Below are positions 63,204 through 64,000 of a stretch of DNA of 64,000 bases, piece after piece; position 1 is the stretch's first letter, and each line of letters starts with the position of its first letter. The DNA is from Flavobacterium sp. CF108 (GTDB lineage Bacteria; Bacteroidota; Bacteroidia; Flavobacteriales; Flavobacteriaceae). Below the pieces are notes generated by a model that worked only from the letters and a program-made list of their open reading frames with translations, searched no databases and was not told where the DNA came from. The DNA lies in contig NZ_FQWW01000002.1 in assembly GCF_900129795.1 (NCBI RefSeq), positions 674,135 through 738,134 on the forward strand, in the 5' to 3' direction. A program made the position numbers and the translations under genes.

Positions 63204-63554
63204 ATGGCTTTTGAAGAGTTAAAAGAAAACACCGAGAAAATTCAGGAACAAACTAAAGTTTACATTGACAGTCATTTAGCTTACTACAAACTTTGGGGTT
63301 TTAAAGTAGCAATGAAATCAACAACTTTAATTTTCAAATTTACTTTGATATTATTGTGTTTTAGTATGGTCTTGCTTTTTGGATCTTTTGCAGCAGCGTA
63401 TGCTTTTGGAGATTTACTGGGAAGCAATGCTTTGGGATTTTTGGCAGTAGGAGGGATCTATCTTTTGTTCACCATTTTACTTTTTCTGATAAAAGATAAG
63501 ATTGTTGAAGGTCCGATTTTAGAGAAATTTTCAGAAATATTTTTTAACGATTGA
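63204..63554 (+). CDS. phage-holin-3-like membrane protein (stress type)
   Basis: A 116-residue protein with two membrane helices (about residues 46-70 and 77-98). The MAFEELKENTEKIQEQTKVYIDSHLAYYKLWGFKV start resembles the Phage_holin_3_6 family. I start at 63204, because nine residues upstream are unlike the family. It has no phage neighbours and is a chromosomal member. Function is unknown. Confidence 0.82.
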   Translation: MAFEELKENTEKIQEQTKVYIDSHLAYYKLWGFKVAMKSTTLIFKFTLILLCFSMVLLFGSFAAAYAFGDLLGSNALGFLAVGGIYLLFTILLFLIKDKIVEGPILEKFSEIFFND

Positions 63555-63559
63555 GAATT

Positions 63560-63814
63560 ATGGAAAAGAAAAAATACTCCTCATACGCTGAAATTGACAG
63601 AGATTTAGAAATTCTGAAATTGGAAAAAGATATCAATTATCAGAAATTGGTTTTAAGTTTTCAGAGAACTAAAGAAAGCATAACACCACAAAATATTGTA
63701 AATGGATTCGTTTCATCTTACACTGATTACTTTTCAAATTCGTATGTAAAAATAATTCAGTCCATTTTACCGTATGTAATTGGCTGGTTTATAAATAAAA
63801 AAAGAGGCAGTTAA
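63560..63814 (+). CDS. DUF6327-type small protein
   Basis: An 84-residue protein (MEKKKYSSYAEIDRDLEILKLEKDINYQKLVLSF), charged and helical, with a hydrophobic C-terminal segment (IQSILPYVIGWFINKK). It probably associates with the membrane together with the previous gene. The start could also be the TTG at 63551. Its stop lies 4 bp before the transposase stop codon, so the C-terminus may have been altered by the insertion. Confidence 0.75.
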   Translation: MEKKKYSSYAEIDRDLEILKLEKDINYQKLVLSFQRTKESITPQNIVNGFVSSYTDYFSNSYVKIIQSILPYVIGWFINKKRGS

Positions 63815-63817
63815 GCC

Positions 63818-64000
63818 CTACCGTCTGGACACATCTGTAAAGAGTCTCCAACCTTGCATTACTGAATTAAATTTTTGCAGACCAATCCAAAAGGTTGTGA
63901 TGCCAGGTTTTCTTTCAGAAAGATAGCCTTTCCATCCTCCTAATCTAGCAATAGCCCATATATATCGTTTCAAATCTGACGATTTATATGGGTTTTTTAG
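63818..64000 (-). mobile_element. IS4-family transposase, C-terminal end (cut by right edge)
   Basis: The minus strand is open from the window edge to a stop at 63818-63820, giving 60 residues. The pattern IWAIARLGGWKGYLSERKPG followed by TTFWIGLQKF and GWRLF is the C-terminal signature of IS4-type transposases. It is not visible where the element's terminal repeat lies; the stop is 4 bp beyond the end of the preceding gene. Confidence 0.85.

Noticed and set aside
63204..63554. Prophage, because of the holin-like protein
   Set aside because: The neighbours are stress-type genes (YtxH, DUF6327) and no other phage gene is present.

Overview
The window looks like a Flavobacterium chromosome (Bacteroidota). 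It is AT-rich, with A-rich leaders instead of Shine-Dalgarno sites and many promoters with the Bacteroidota -7 element TAnnTTTG. It carries the gliding/T9SS lipoprotein gene sprE (porW) and many families typical of flavobacteria (DUF4292, DUF4254, DUF6427, DUF6341, DUF6909, DUF5687).

Layout. 1-6.7 kb: a minus-strand group (Wzx-like flippase, dUTPase, sugar-nucleotide transferase, TPR protein, DUF4292 lipoprotein, EnvC-like protein cut by the left edge), then a GNAT gene. 6.8-7.2 kb: a structured non-coding block with six alternating hairpin units and one long hairpin. 7.3-16.1 kb: sprE, bactofilin, atpZ, an AtpI-like gene and atpB-E-F-H-A-G; atpD and atpC are elsewhere. 16.2-25.4 kb: an ABC exporter, a ferredoxin-type reductase, a family-9 glycosyltransferase with DUF4254, upp and purD. 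25.5-28.2 kb: a small accessory block (higBA, a CapK-like adenylating enzyme, an ORF6N gene and an array of palindromes). 28.2-41.0 kb: a Wzx/Wzy-type exopolysaccharide or O-antigen cluster. 41.0-45.6 kb: DUF6909, an EF-Tu-domain-III-like protein, a GH3 enzyme, a membrane coiled-coil protein and tatA. 45.7-48.7 kb: an AT-rich three-gene ABC-3C conflict system beside tex. 51.2-52.4 kb: an AAA/DUF4143 ATPase behind an inverted-repeat operator candidate. 52.6-53.9 kb: rpiB and a roughly 900-bp AT-rich gap with DnaA-box-like sites where the dominant gene direction flips, a candidate oriC. 54.2-57.8 kb: rnr, a GIN-domain gene and a LysE-type gene. 58.0-59.1 kb: tRNA-Cys with a duplicated 3' fragment, folB and a toxin-antitoxin pair. 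59.3-64.0 kb: glnS, an AT-rich desert, small envelope-stress-type genes and the end of an IS4-family transposase at the right edge.

How it fits together. Most of the window is housekeeping and envelope biogenesis, read leftward from the candidate origin left of 53 kb and rightward to its right. Accessory insertions sit at 25.5-28.2, 45.7-48.7, 51.2-52.4, 58.6-59.1 and 63.8 kb. The least explained signal is the palindrome family at 27.64-28.19 kb. One copy lies inside the ORF6N gene, where it encodes an LRSQIVTS motif, and five variant copies follow the gene. Most of these can be read as variants of the same motif. All family calls come from reading the sequence; no database search was run.
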